30,320 nt of DNA, taken from positions 1 through 30,320 of the forward strand of contig DASUSH010000090.1 in NCBI GenBank assembly GCA_036375215.1, given 5' to 3'. The position numbers were made by a program, and so were the translations under genes. This DNA comes from DASUSH01 sp036375215 (GTDB lineage Bacteria > Actinomycetota > Thermoleophilia > Solirubrobacterales > 70-9). Below the pieces are notes generated by a model that was not told the origin of the DNA, ran no database searches, and saw nothing but the letters and a program-made list of their open reading frames with translations. Positions 1 through 8,560 of this stretch are shown here, in pieces (position 1 is the first letter of the stretch; each line of letters begins with the position of its first letter).

Positions 1-1278
1 GGTCCCCAGCCCGCCGAGCACCGCGGTCAGCGGAACCTCGAATCCGAACGCCCGGAAGTTGAGCGGCGGCTTCCAGGGACGCTCGACGTCGGATCGTCGC
101 TTCCGCAACCAGATCACGGACACGTGGGCGATCGAGAACGACAACATGGCCCCGAACGAGTACATGGTCGCCAGGAAGGTGGTCTGGCCGGGGATGATCG
201 TGAGCGCCGCGACAGCGGAGAAGACCAGGATCGCGACATGAGGGGTGTGAAACCGCGGATGGACCTGGCGCAGCCGCTCGGGTAACTGGCGGTACTGGCC
301 CATCGAGAAGGTGAGCCGAGAGACTCCGATCAGCGCCGCGTTGGTGGCGATCAGGAGGATCACCGCCGCCAGGACTCCGACGTAGACCTCGAGCACCTCG
401 GTCGCGCCGCTGCCGAGGCCGAGGTTCTCGACGATCCCGAGCACGGGATCGTCGGCGAAGGTCGTCCCGAGCGCGGTCGTGTATTCGCCGCTCGCCGACT
501 GGGTGACCGGCATCGCCGAGAGCGCCACCGCCGGCAGGAGCGCGTAGAGCCCGACCACGGCGATCACCGTCAGGCCAACTCCGCGGGGGACGGTCCGCTT
601 GGCGTCCTTGGCCTCTTCGGCCATGTTGGAGATCGTCTCGATCCCGGTGTAGGCGACCATCCCGACAGCGATCCCGAGCAGGAAGTCGCCGGCCGTAGGC
701 GCCACCCCGAAGTCGACCTGGGCGACGAGCAGGTCGGGATCGAAGACGAGGACCAGCCCGATGCCCACGAGCACGATCTGGGTGAGCAGGTCGGCCGTGG
801 CGAGGACCAGGTTCAGCTTGGTCGATTCCTCGGTCCCCTTCACATTGACCAGGGCGAGGACGCCGACGAGGCCAACCCCGAAGATCACGTCTGCCGGGCC
901 CTCTCCGAGCGGCTCCCAGAAGACCGAGAGGTAGTGCGGGACGAAGAACGCCGAAATGGCGACGGTGATGATGTAGTTGAGCATCTGCCCCCAGGCAGCG
1001 AAGAAGCTCACGCCCTCGTTGAAGGCGTGGCGAGCGAAGCTCGACGAGCCGCCCGCCTCCGGGTACATCACCGTTCCCTCGACGTACGTAGCCGCGGTGA
1101 AGGCGAAGATCAGCCCGGCGATCATGAACGTGACCGGGGTCAGCCCGAGGGCGAAGAGCGCGACGACGCCGAGCGCGTAGTAGATCGAAGAGCCGACGTT
1201 CCCGTACGCCGCCGAGAACAGCGCGCCGGTGCCGTGGACACGCCGCAGCGCCGCTTCCCTGGGGTGCCGCTCCGCCAT
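1..1278 (-). CDS. APC-superfamily amino acid permease (C-terminus cut by window edge)
   Basis: Reading the minus strand from ATG at 1278 gives 426 codons open to the window edge, so the C-terminus is missing. The protein is strongly hydrophobic, with about ten predicted membrane segments visible. Typical APC features are an early glycine-rich first helix (GNVGSSIYYALG, about residues 26-37), a helix-2/loop region with YPEAGGSSSFARHAFNE, and a later ETISNMAEEAKD segment, where amino acid permeases of the APC family carry a conserved E-A-[RK] motif. It probably moves an amino acid or related amine across the cytoplasmic membrane; the substrate cannot be read from the sequence. It starts 4 bases after the stop of the DUF2652-SRPBCC gene, so the two are probably co-transcribed. 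Some actinobacterial relatives carry a C-terminal universal-stress domain; the truncation prevents checking this here. Confidence 0.85.
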   Translation of the reverse strand, partial: MAERHPREAALRRVHGTGALFSAAYGNVGSSIYYALGVVALFALGLTPVTFMIAGLIFAFTAATYVEGTVMYPEAGGSSSFARHAFNEGVSFFAAWGQMLNYIITVAISAFFVPHYLSVFWEPLGEGPADVIFGVGLVGVLALVNVKGTEESTKLNLVLATADLLTQIVLVGIGLVLVFDPDLLVAQVDFGVAPTAGDFLLGIAVGMVAYTGIETISNMAEEAKDAKRTVPRGVGLTVIAVVGLYALLPAVALSAMPVTQSASGEYTTALGTTFADDPVLGIVENLGLGSGATEVLEVYVGVLAAVILLIATNAALIGVSRLTFSMGQYRQLPERLRQVHPRFHTPHVAILVFSAVAALTIIPGQTTFLATMYSFGAMLSFSIAHVSVIWLRKRRSDVERPWKPPLNFRAFGFEVPLTAVLGGLGT

Positions 1279-1282
1279 CCGC

Positions 1283-2359
1283 TCAGCCCCTCGCCTCGAT
1301 CGCCGACGGGTCCCCGCCCGCCCGATCGACGAGGCTCTCGAAGTTCTCGCGGACGACCGCACGCATCCGCCTGCGCGCGACCAGCATCAGCGCCCGCTGT
1401 CCGAGCCCGCCGCGCAGCTCGATCTCCCAGCGAATCCGGGTGCCCGCGCCCGCGGGCTCGAACGAGACCGTCCACAGGCAGGGGCCCGCCGGGTTGCGCT
1501 CGCGGTAAGTGAAGTAGGAGTGCGGCTTCCAGTCGACGACCTCCTGCTCGTGCACCTCCTTGCCGTGCACGCAGTGGTTGACCGAGCCGACACCGCGGGC
1601 GCCGCCGGGGTCGTCGGCGTCGAAGCGGTCGAGCCCGACCCGCCAGCGCGCCTGCTCGCCCGGATCGGTCTGGATCAGCCAGGCCTCGGCGGGCGAAGCC
1701 GGCACCTCGGCCGCGAGCTCGAAGGCGAGCCGACCGGGGTCCGCCCGGACGCTCGTGCGCTCCTGCTCCTCGCGCCAGCGCCGGCCGAGGTCGATGACGA
1801 CGCCGCCGACCTCGCCGGCGTCGTCGTAGCTCTCCTCGTGACGGGTCGCGTCCGGGCCGGGCTCGATTCCCGCCGCGGCGACGAACCGGTCGGTCAGGAG
1901 CGCGTAGGCCGGCCAGCCGGTCTCCTCGGTGACCGAGTTCTTGAGCAGGCGGTGGACCAGGATCACGTCGGCGCCGACGAGCTCCTCGCGGCCGGCCACG
2001 TCGTGGGTCGCGAACGAGCCGTGGTGGGCGACGAACTTGAGGTCGAGCTCGGGGATCCGCCGGCACGCCTCGCACTCGCAGCTCGTCGCGAAGTCGATGG
2101 TGCGGCGCCGCGCCGCGAACGCGGAGTAGCAGGACTCGATCGCGCCCAGCAGCCCGGCGCCGTCGCCGCCGGCCCCCCCGGCACAGAAGACCGCGTCGCC
2201 CTCGATCTTCGCCACGTCCAGCACGCCCGAGAGCTGCTCGGCGACGATCCCGAGCAGGTCGGCGAGCACGTCGCGCGAGTGGTCGAGCTCGACCCCCCTC
2301 AGATATGTGGTGTAGCCCGCGATGTCGGCCACCACCAGCGGCCCCTCGGTGACTGCCAT
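1283..2359 (-). CDS. DUF2652 (cyclase-fold) protein fused to SRPBCC domain
   Basis: The 358-residue protein has two parts. Residues about 6-160 match the DUF2652 family, which resembles class III nucleotide cyclases: VVADIAGYT (9-17), KIEGDAVF (51-58), a CECEAC cluster (94-99), and VGADVILVHRLLKNSV (128-143). Residues about 205-350 look like a SRPBCC/polyketide-cyclase domain, including PASPAEAWLIQTDP near the start and a W-x-V-x-FEPAGAGTRIRWE strand region. DUF2652 proteins have no established enzymatic role that I can cite; the cyclase-like fold suggests nucleotide binding. SRPBCC domains bind hydrophobic ligands. The gene lies 43 bases downstream of an FMN-dependent oxidase and 4 bases upstream of a permease, suggesting one operon. 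The ATG at 2359 is placed so that the ADIAGYT strand follows directly, as expected for the family. Confidence 0.85.
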   Translation of the reverse strand: MAVTEGPLVVADIAGYTTYLRGVELDHSRDVLADLLGIVAEQLSGVLDVAKIEGDAVFCAGGAGGDGAGLLGAIESCYSAFAARRRTIDFATSCECEACRRIPELDLKFVAHHGSFATHDVAGREELVGADVILVHRLLKNSVTEETGWPAYALLTDRFVAAAGIEPGPDATRHEESYDDAGEVGGVVIDLGRRWREEQERTSVRADPGRLAFELAAEVPASPAEAWLIQTDPGEQARWRVGLDRFDADDPGGARGVGSVNHCVHGKEVHEQEVVDWKPHSYFTYRERNPAGPCLWTVSFEPAGAGTRIRWEIELRGGLGQRALMLVARRRMRAVVRENFESLVDRAGGDPSAIEARG

Positions 2360-2402
2360 AGGCGCCGAAGACTACGCGCGGCGCCGCGCGGATCGACGCC
2401 GC

Positions 2403-3482
2403 TCACGCGGCGTGAACGTGGGCTCTCCCGACGGCCTCCGGCGCCGGGCACCCGGCGAGGCAGAGCGCCAGCTCGAGCTCGTCGCGGAGCAGCTCCAGGA
2501 CGCGCCGGGCTCCGTCCTCGCCGCCGACCGCCAGCCCCCAGAGCGCCGGGCGGCCGACCAGCACCGCCCTCGCCCCGAGCGCCAGCGCGACCAGGGCGTC
2601 GGTGCCCCGCCGGATGCCGCCGTCGACCAGGACCTCGACCCGGCCGTCGACCTCCTCGACCACGTCCGGGAGCGCCTCGAGGCTCGCCGGCACCCCGTCG
2701 AGCTGGCGGCCGCCGTGGTTGGAGACGATCACCCCGCCGGCGCCGTGCTCGACGGCGAGCCGGGCGTCCTCGGCGGTGAGGATCCCCTTCACGAGGACCG
2801 GCACGTCAACCTCGGCGCAGAGGCGCTCGAGGTCCTTCCAGGTGAGGGTCGGGTCGACCTGCGCGAAGACGTCGTGCACGCTCATCGGCGCGGTGCCCCC
2901 GGTCGCCGCGTCCAGGCTCGGCACCCGCACCTCGGGCGGGATCACGAAGGCGGTGCGGATGTCGCGCTCGCGCCGCCCCGCCCGCGGGGCGTCGACGGTC
3001 AGCGCGATCGCGGAGAACCCGCAGTCGATCGCCTCCTCGGCGAGCGCCATCGTCACGCCGCGGTCCTTGAAGAGGTAGAGCTGGAACCAGCGCTGCCCGC
3101 CGGGAGCGGCGTCGCAGACCTCCCGCGGCGCGGCCGTCGCGATCGTCGAGAGGCACATCAGGGACCCGGTCGCGGCCGCGGCCCGCGCCATCGCCGGCTC
3201 GCCGTCGGGGTGAGCGAGCCGCTGGAAGGCGACCGGCGCGACCCCGATCGGGCTCGAGACGGGGGCGCCGAGGACCGTCGTCTCGGTCGTCACGTCGCCG
3301 ACGTCGACGAGCATCCGCGGCCGCAGCCGCCAGCGCGCGTAGGCGGCGACGTTGTCGCGCAGGGTGCGCTCGTCGCCGGCGCCGCCCGCGAAGTACCCGA
3401 GCGCGCCCGGATCGAGCCGCTCGGCGGCGAGGCGCTCGTAGTCGGCGACGTTGCAGGGCTCGGGGTCCGGCGCGACGCTCAC
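2403..3482 (-). CDS. FMN-dependent alpha-hydroxyacid oxidase/dehydrogenase
   Basis: A full-length member (359 residues) of the glycolate oxidase/lactate dehydrogenase (LldD) TIM-barrel family, which oxidises L-2-hydroxyacids to 2-oxoacids using FMN. The active-site set is complete: Tyr30 in ALGYFAGGAGDE, Tyr136 in WFQLYLFKD, Asp164 and Arg167 in TVDAPRAGR, Lys232 in LVKGIL, His256 and Arg259 in SNHGGRQLDG. The FMN-phosphate loop is DGGIRRGTD (287-295) followed by GRP (310-312). The start is GTG at 3482. It follows the EEP-family gene by 9 bases and precedes DUF2652 by 43 bases. No membrane anchor is visible, so it should be soluble. Whether oxygen or a quinone/cytochrome is the electron acceptor, and which hydroxyacid is used (lactate, glycolate, mandelate or other), cannot be decided from sequence. 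Confidence 0.92.
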   Translation of the reverse strand: MSVAPDPEPCNVADYERLAAERLDPGALGYFAGGAGDERTLRDNVAAYARWRLRPRMLVDVGDVTTETTVLGAPVSSPIGVAPVAFQRLAHPDGEPAMARAAAATGSLMCLSTIATAAPREVCDAAPGGQRWFQLYLFKDRGVTMALAEEAIDCGFSAIALTVDAPRAGRRERDIRTAFVIPPEVRVPSLDAATGGTAPMSVHDVFAQVDPTLTWKDLERLCAEVDVPVLVKGILTAEDARLAVEHGAGGVIVSNHGGRQLDGVPASLEALPDVVEEVDGRVEVLVDGGIRRGTDALVALALGARAVLVGRPALWGLAVGGEDGARRVLELLRDELELALCLAGCPAPEAVGRAHVHAA

Positions 3483-3491
3483 GGCGCGAGA

Positions 3492-4502
3492 TTATCCGGG
3501 CGGGGCCGCGCCGGTCCCCGGCGGCAGCTCGAGGCGCGCCAGCACCGCGCGGTGGTCGGTCCCGGGGACGGTGTGGATCTCGGCGTCGGCGACGTGGGCG
3601 CGCTCGTCGGCCAGCACGTGGTCGATCGCGACCTGGGGCGGGAAGACGCGGCCGGAGGGCCAGGTCATCGCGAGGCCCTTCCCGCGCGCCGCGGCGGCGT
3701 CGACGTAGCCGCTCCCGACGAGGTCGCGGAACGGCGCGTGGTCGAAGGTCGAGTTGAAGTCGCCCGGGAGGATTCGAAGCCGCTCGGGGCTCGCCCGGGG
3801 CAGGCCCTCGAGTCCCGCGAGCCAGCGAGCGGAGCTGCGCCGCGTCGGCGGGAACGGGTGCACCGCGACCAGCTCGACCTCGCCGGCGCCGGGGACGTCG
3901 GCGAGCGCGTGGACCTGGCGCGAGATCCCGCCGGGGACGTCCGCGAGCCGCTCCAGCGGGTAGCGGGAGTAGAGGCCCGCGCCCCAGCTCCCCGCCTCGG
4001 TCGGGCTCAGCTCCTGGTGGGGCAGGAGATCGTCGATGCCCGCGTCGCGAAGGCGGGCGGCGGCGTCGCGGGTGAGCTCCTGGACCGAGAGCAGATCGAC
4101 CTCGCCCTCCCGGGCCAGCCGGGCGAGCGCCTCGGCGTCGGCCTCCCCGAGCCGCAGGTTCGAGGCGAGCACGTCGTAGGCCACGCCGCCGGGGATCGGC
4201 CCGGTGGGCTGGCCGGCGACCGCGCGCGGCAGGACGGCGACCGCGAGCAGGCCGACGACCGCCGCCGCCGCGACCGCCTCCCACCGGCGCCGCGCCAGCA
4301 GGGCCGCGGCGAGCACCAGCACCGACAGCGCCGCGACGTACGGCGTGAAGGCGACCAGCGCGACGAACGGATAGCCGCCGCCGAGCCCGAGGAGGCGGTA
4401 GAGCGCCCAGAGCGCGAGCAGCCCGGCGGCGGCGCGAAGCGCCCAGGCCACGACGCGTCTTCCCGTGACGCCCTCGTTCGGCTGCCCGCTCGCCCCGCGC
4501 AC
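3492..4502 (-). CDS. Membrane-anchored endonuclease/exonuclease/phosphatase (EEP) family protein
   Basis: The 336-residue protein begins with three hydrophobic segments (about 19-38, 46-70, 76-96), followed by an EEP domain from about residue 105 to the end. The metal and catalytic set is visible: Asn115 (ASNLRL), Glu142 (SVQELT), His215 (VAVHPF), Asp248 and Asn250 (PGDFNST), Asp294-His295 (IDHVL) and Asp316-His317 (TDHRAV). This family hydrolyses phosphodiester or phosphomonoester bonds in nucleic acids, inositol phosphates or sphingolipids. The three-TM architecture puts the catalytic domain next to the membrane, most likely outside, which is typical of many actinobacterial members of unknown substrate. 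The start is GTG at 4502, but a later in-frame GTG before the first TM segment is also possible. It is the first gene of the probable four-gene minus-strand unit ending with the APC permease. Confidence 0.85.
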   Translation of the reverse strand: MRGASGQPNEGVTGRRVVAWALRAAAGLLALWALYRLLGLGGGYPFVALVAFTPYVAALSVLVLAAALLARRRWEAVAAAAVVGLLAVAVLPRAVAGQPTGPIPGGVAYDVLASNLRLGEADAEALARLAREGEVDLLSVQELTRDAAARLRDAGIDDLLPHQELSPTEAGSWGAGLYSRYPLERLADVPGGISRQVHALADVPGAGEVELVAVHPFPPTRRSSARWLAGLEGLPRASPERLRILPGDFNSTFDHAPFRDLVGSGYVDAAAARGKGLAMTWPSGRVFPPQVAIDHVLADERAHVADAEIHTVPGTDHRAVLARLELPPGTGAAPPG

Positions 4503-4581
4503 GAGCGCGAGAGGCTACTCAGCGGGCGCGCGCCGGACGCGCTCCCGCTCGAGGAGCCGGGCGGTTTTCGGTGGCGGTGCC

Positions 4582-6651
4582 CTAGAGCGAGATGATCGGG
4601 ATGATCAGGAGCGCGACGATGTTCGCGACCTTGATCATCGGGTTGATCGCGGGGCCGGCGGTGTCCTTGTAGGGGTCGCCGACCGTGTCGCCGGTGACGG
4701 AGGCGGCGTGCGCCTCCGAGCCCTTGCCGCCGAACGCCCCGTCCTCGATCAGCTTCTTGGCGTTGTCCCAGGCACCGCCGCCGGCGGTCATCGAGACGGC
4801 CATGAAGAAGCCGACCACGATCACCCCGATCAGCAGGCCGCCGAGAGCCTCGCCGGAGATGAGCCCGACGATCAGCGGAATCGCGATCGGGATCAGCGAG
4901 GGCAGGATCATCTCCCGCTGCGCCGAGGCCGTGACGATGTCGACGGTCTCGCCGTAATCGGGCTTCTCGGTCCCGTCCATGATCCCCGGGTGCTCGCGGA
5001 ACTGCTTGCGCACCTGCTCGACCACCTGGCCGCCGGCGCGGCCGACCGCCTCGATCGAGAGCGCCGCGAACAGGTAGACCATCATCCCGCCGATCAGGAG
5101 GCCGATCAGTACCGCCGGGTCGGCGATGTTGAAGCTGAGGATGTTGTTGATCCCCGCCTCCTCCTGGAGCTCGATCTCGAACGCCTTGAACAGCACCAGG
5201 GCGGCGAGCGCGGCGGAGCCGATCGCGTACCCCTTGGTGACGGCCTTGGTCGTGTTGCCGACCGCGTCGAGCGGGTCGGTGACGTTGCGGACGTCCTCGG
5301 GCAGCTCCGCCATCTCGGCGATGCCGCCGGCGTTGTCGGTGATCGGCCCGAAGGCATCGAGGGCGACGATCAGCCCGGTGAGGGAGAGCTGCGCCATCAC
5401 CGCGACGCCGATGCCGTAGATGCCACCGAGCTCGTTGGCGCCGAGGATCGCGAGCGCCAGCACGATCGCCGGAGCGGCGGTCGACTGGAAGCCCTGGGCG
5501 AGCCCCTGGATGATGTTGGTGGCGTGGCCCGTGACCGACGCCTGCGCGGTCGCCTTCACCGGCCGGAAGCGCGTCGACGTGTAGAAGTCGGTGATCACGA
5601 AGAGGAGCGCGGTGACCGCGATCCCGATCAGGGCGCAGAGCCAGAGGTCGGTCGCCGTCGGCGCCGCCTCGAGCAGCTCGGCCGCGCGCAGCGTCAGGTC
5701 GTCCATCAGCCATTGCGAGAGCGGGAAGAACGCGATGGCCGAGATCACGCCGGAGACGGCGAGCCCGCGGTAGAGCGCGGCCTCGACGTTGCCCGTGGTG
5801 GTGCGGACGGACAGCGCGCCGATGATCGAGGCGAGGATCGCGACGCCGCCCATGACGAGCGGGAAGATCGCGACCTCCGAGGCCTCGCCGAAGGTGAGGA
5901 CGCCGAGCAGCATCACGGCCACCGACGTGACCGCGTAGGTCTCGAAGAGGTCGGCGGCCATGCCGGCGCAATCGCCGACGTTGTCGCCGACGTTGTCGGC
6001 GATCACTGCCGGGTTGCGCGGGTCGTCCTCGGGGATGCCGGCCTCGACCTTGCCGACCAGGTCGGCGCCGACGTCGGCGGCCTTGGTGAAGATGCCGCCG
6101 CCGAGCCGGGCGAAGACGGAGATCAGGGAGCCACCGAAGCCGAGGCCGATGAGCGCGTCGATCGCCTCCTTCTCGGTCTGGTCGCCGAGCAGCAGCAGGC
6201 CGTAGTAGCCGGCGACGCCGAGGAGGGCGAGGCCGACGACGAGCATGCCGGTCACCGAGCCACCCTTGAAGGCGACGTCGAGCGCCGGCGGGATGCCGCC
6301 GCGGGCCGCCTCGGCGACGCGGGAGTTTGCCCGGACCGAGAGGTTCATGCCGATGAACCCGGCCGCGCCCGAGAGGGTTCCGCCGATGACGAAGCCGATC
6401 GCGGGCAGGACGTCGCCCTGGACGATCCACAGCAGGATCGCGAGCGGCACGGCGACGACGGCGATGATCGTGTACTGGCGGCGCAGGTAGGCCTGCGCGC
6501 CCTCCTGGACGGCGCCCGAGATCTCCTGCATGCGCTCGTTGCCGGGCGACTTCGCGAGCAGGCGGCGGGTGATCAGCGCGCCGTAGAGGACGGCGGCGCC
6601 CGCGCAGACGAGCGCGAAGATCACGCCGTAATCGGTGAAGAAGTCGGTCAA
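4582..6651 (-). CDS. hppA: K+-independent H+-translocating membrane pyrophosphatase
   Basis: A full-length (689-residue) membrane-bound pyrophosphatase that couples PPi hydrolysis to proton export or import across the membrane. The catalytic loops are intact: residues about 184-240 hold FTKAADVGADLVGK, EDDPRNPAVIADNVGDNVGD and the following helix. A second PPi/Mg2+ site, GDTVGDPYKDTAGPAINP, lies near the C-terminus. Lys469 in GNTTKA (with Thr472) is the residue that in this family substitutes for K+ and marks the K+-independent subclass. The start is TTG at 6651, supported by a GGAGG Shine-Dalgarno 10 bases upstream and by the usual N-terminal helix. It appears monocistronic: the downstream EEP gene starts after a 79-base gap. 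It probably scavenges PPi from biosynthesis and supports the proton motive force. Confidence 0.96.
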   Translation of the reverse strand: MTDFFTDYGVIFALVCAGAAVLYGALITRRLLAKSPGNERMQEISGAVQEGAQAYLRRQYTIIAVVAVPLAILLWIVQGDVLPAIGFVIGGTLSGAAGFIGMNLSVRANSRVAEAARGGIPPALDVAFKGGSVTGMLVVGLALLGVAGYYGLLLLGDQTEKEAIDALIGLGFGGSLISVFARLGGGIFTKAADVGADLVGKVEAGIPEDDPRNPAVIADNVGDNVGDCAGMAADLFETYAVTSVAVMLLGVLTFGEASEVAIFPLVMGGVAILASIIGALSVRTTTGNVEAALYRGLAVSGVISAIAFFPLSQWLMDDLTLRAAELLEAAPTATDLWLCALIGIAVTALLFVITDFYTSTRFRPVKATAQASVTGHATNIIQGLAQGFQSTAAPAIVLALAILGANELGGIYGIGVAVMAQLSLTGLIVALDAFGPITDNAGGIAEMAELPEDVRNVTDPLDAVGNTTKAVTKGYAIGSAALAALVLFKAFEIELQEEAGINNILSFNIADPAVLIGLLIGGMMVYLFAALSIEAVGRAGGQVVEQVRKQFREHPGIMDGTEKPDYGETVDIVTASAQREMILPSLIPIAIPLIVGLISGEALGGLLIGVIVVGFFMAVSMTAGGGAWDNAKKLIEDGAFGGKGSEAHAASVTGDTVGDPYKDTAGPAINPMIKVANIVALLIIPIISL

Positions 6652-6661
6652 GGTTCGGTTT

Positions 6662-6666
6662 CCTCC
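6662..6666 (-). promoter_or_regulatory. Shine-Dalgarno of hppA that supports a TTG start
   Basis: The minus strand reads GGAGG here, 10 bases before TTG at 6651. No ATG or GTG in the same frame gives a better family-length protein, so this site decides the unusual start codon. Confidence 0.6.
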
Positions 6667-6771
6667 GAGTTTTCGGTTGGGGCGGCCGGCAGAGTGGCGT
6701 CGTGGCCGCTCACGTCACGCGATGCACCCCTGCCCGGGGGACCGCGAAGCGCGCGCAGTCTAGTGGGTCGC

Positions 6772-6796
6772 CCGGGCGGCCCACCGGGTCGCCCGG
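6772..6796 (-). terminator. Possible hairpin terminator after the DUF1844-like gene
   Basis: CCGGGCG at 6772-6778 and CGCCCGG at 6790-6796 form a 7-base perfect stem with an 11-base loop, about 30 bases beyond the stop of the DUF1844-like gene. The same stretch contains a direct repeat of GGGTCGCCCGG (6765-6775 and 6786-6796). There is no T-run, so it may be a rho-independent terminator of the GC-only actinobacterial kind or just GC-rich noise. Confidence 0.3.
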
Positions 6797-6826
6797 CCAA
6801 CCGGGGCGGACGCCGGGGCCCGGCGG

Positions 6827-7333
6827 CTAGTCGCGCTGGTGCGGGGTCCAGAGCCGCGGCGGCGCCTGGCCCGTGCCCTGCGAGGGCTGCTGCTGCGGCT
6901 GCTGGGGGGGCGCCGTCCGCTCGGCCCCGCCGGGGGCGCCGGGCTCGGACGCGCCGGCGGCGTCGCCCTCGGCCGGCGCGCCGCCCTCCGGCCCGCCGCC
7001 GGACGCTTGCGCGTAGAGCAACTGCAGCTCGGAGAGGGCCTCGCGGACCTGGGCCTGCGGCTCGGGGTCGAGCAGGCCGACGAGCCCGCGGACGGCCTCG
7101 ATCCCGATCCGGGCCTGCTCGAGGTCGCGCTCGTCCTCCTTCGCGATCCGGCGCGCGGTCAGGTTGACAAGGCTGGCGGCGCTCTGGAGGACGAGGTCCT
7201 GGACGCGGACCCTGCGCATCTCCTCCTCGAGCCGCGCCCGCAGCTCCTCCTCGGACTGCGGCGCCTCGGCGCCGGGTGGCGGCCCGCCGGGGGGCGGTCC
7301 GCCGGCGCCTGGGGGTGGTTGGCCGGCTTCCAT
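6827..7333 (-). CDS. DUF1844-like small helical protein with Pro/Gly-rich tails
   Basis: The 168-residue protein has a Pro/Gly-rich N-terminus (about 1-24), a helical centre (about 25-115) and a low-complexity Gly/Pro/Gln tail. The centre contains an Asp-Leu-Val-Leu-Gln-Ser-Ala-Ala-Ser-Leu helix followed by DLEQARIGIEAVRGLVGLL and a final helix ending LLYAQA. This helical order and the D-L-x-x-A-x-x-x-I-x-x-[LV] pattern resemble DUF1844, a family of unknown function; the match is by eye and tentative. It starts 11 bases after the carboxylate-amine ligase stop, so the two are probably translated from one mRNA. No signal peptide or membrane segment is present. The acidic and Gln-rich tail looks disordered. 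Confidence 0.7.
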   Translation of the reverse strand: MEAGQPPPGAGGPPPGGPPPGAEAPQSEEELRARLEEEMRRVRVQDLVLQSAASLVNLTARRIAKEDERDLEQARIGIEAVRGLVGLLDPEPQAQVREALSELQLLYAQASGGGPEGGAPAEGDAAGASEPGAPGGAERTAPPQQPQQQPSQGTGQAPPRLWTPHQRD

Positions 7334-7344
7334 CGGTCCTCAGG

Positions 7345-8502
7345 CTACCCGGGTACGCCCTGCGGCACGTACGTGCGGCGGGTCTCGGCGAGCGCGTCGC
7401 GGTAGATCCGCTCGATCGGGACCCCGTCGGCGAACGCGCGGCGGGCGCGCTGTGCCCCGTTCTCGTCGGGCAGCGACGGATCGACGCCGATCTCCTCGCG
7501 GGCGGGGCCGGTCCAGGCGAGCAGCCGCTCGAGCATCTCGCGCGCCTCGACCTCGGCGCGGGCCGCGAAATCGATCTGCTTACCGTCCATCCCGTAGCGG
7601 ATCGCGCGCCACAGGTTCTCCTCGATCTCGCGCTGGCGCAGCGGCTCGCCGAGCCTGCCGTCGTCGTAGTCGAGCGCGGTCTGGGCGACGCAGGCCGCGA
7701 TCAGCTCGGCGAGCGCGAACGACTCGGCGCCCCCGGTCTGCGCGTCGCAGATCCGCACCTCGACCGTGCCGAAGCGGTGATGGGGGCGAACGCTCCACCA
7801 GAGCTGGGTGGGCTCGACGACGCAGGAGGTCTGCTCGAGCAGGGCGATGAAGTCGGCGTAGGAGGCCCAGTCGACAAAGGGCTCCGGCACCCCGCAGCGG
7901 GGAAACGTGCGGGTGAAGATCTCGGTGCGGACCGAGTGCAGGCCGGTGTCGCGGCCGTCGAGGAACGGGGAGTTCGCCGAGATCGCGAGGAGCGACGGGA
8001 GCAGGCCGCGCAGGTGATCGCAGACTGCGATCGCCCGGTCGGCGCCGCGGATGCCGACGTGGACGTGCAGGCTCCAGGTGTTGTTGCGCTGCGCGACCCA
8101 GCCCAGGTCACGCTTGAGGCGCCGGTAGTGGGGCGTGTCGATGATCTGCTGGTCGAGGTAGTTGGCCCAGGGGTGGGTGCCGGTCGCGGCGAGCCCGACG
8201 CCGTGGTCCTCGGCGAGCGCGAAGAGGCGGGCACGGTGCTCGCGCTGCAGCGCGGCCGCGTCCGCGAAGGTCTCGCCGCGGCCCGACCGGATCTCGATCT
8301 CGGAGGCGATCAGCTCGCCCGCCGCCGAGGCGGCGAGCATCTCGTCCTCCTGCGCCGCCGCGTAGAGCTCCTCGAAGCGGTGCTCGAGCTCGAGCGTCTC
8401 CGGGTCGACGATCGCGAACTCCTCTTCGAGCCCGATCGTGAAGTCGGTCGATGCCTCGAAGACCTCGCGCGACTCGGCGAGGTCGATGCCGGGCCCGCTC
8501 AT
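7345..8502 (-). CDS. ybdK: YbdK-type carboxylate-amine ligase (glutamate-cysteine ligase 2 family)
   Basis: The 385-residue length and motifs fit the GCS2 family, ATP-grasp-like enzymes that join glutamate's gamma-carboxylate to an amine, classically cysteine, in the cytoplasm. Visible motifs are GLEEEF (24-29, metal and ATP site), ASEIEIRSGRGETF (66-79), HVHVGI (146-151) and WWSVRPHHRFGTVEVRICD (235-253). Family members in actinobacteria are involved in gamma-glutamylcysteine formation (for example EgtA-like roles) or have weak GCL activity, so the physiological product here is open. It is followed after 11 bases by the DUF1844-like gene. The start ATG lies in a small perfect hairpin (8501-8518) and has no close Shine-Dalgarno, which suggests weak or structured initiation. 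Confidence 0.88.
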   Translation of the reverse strand: MSGPGIDLAESREVFEASTDFTIGLEEEFAIVDPETLELEHRFEELYAAAQEDEMLAASAAGELIASEIEIRSGRGETFADAAALQREHRARLFALAEDHGVGLAATGTHPWANYLDQQIIDTPHYRRLKRDLGWVAQRNNTWSLHVHVGIRGADRAIAVCDHLRGLLPSLLAISANSPFLDGRDTGLHSVRTEIFTRTFPRCGVPEPFVDWASYADFIALLEQTSCVVEPTQLWWSVRPHHRFGTVEVRICDAQTGGAESFALAELIAACVAQTALDYDDGRLGEPLRQREIEENLWRAIRYGMDGKQIDFAARAEVEAREMLERLLAWTGPAREEIGVDPSLPDENGAQRARRAFADGVPIERIYRDALAETRRTYVPQGVPG

Positions 8503-8518
8503 CTCATGCAGATGAGAT
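8501..8518 (-). promoter_or_regulatory. Small hairpin covering the ybdK start codon
   Basis: ATCTCAT (8501-8507) and ATGAGAT (8512-8518) are perfect 7-base inverted arms with a 4-base loop. On the minus strand the 3' arm overlaps the ATG of ybdK (8502-8500). It also creates an upstream ATG-AGA-TGA minimal reading frame whose stop overlaps the ybdK ATG. A regulatory role is only a possibility. Confidence 0.3.
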
Positions 8519-8560
8519 CGAGCCGAACCGGACGCGAAGCGGAGGATTCGGTGACCCTGG

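Noticed and set aside
2322..7167. Very long plus-strand open frames opposite the minus-strand genes
   Set aside because: They are antisense to clear family proteins (FMN oxidase, EEP, hppA), have Arg/Asp/Gly-biased composition and no motifs. High GC makes such frames expected.
8503..8560. Rex operator near rex or ybdK
   Set aside because: No TTGTG-N-CACAA type palindrome was seen; the only inverted repeat there is the ybdK start hairpin.
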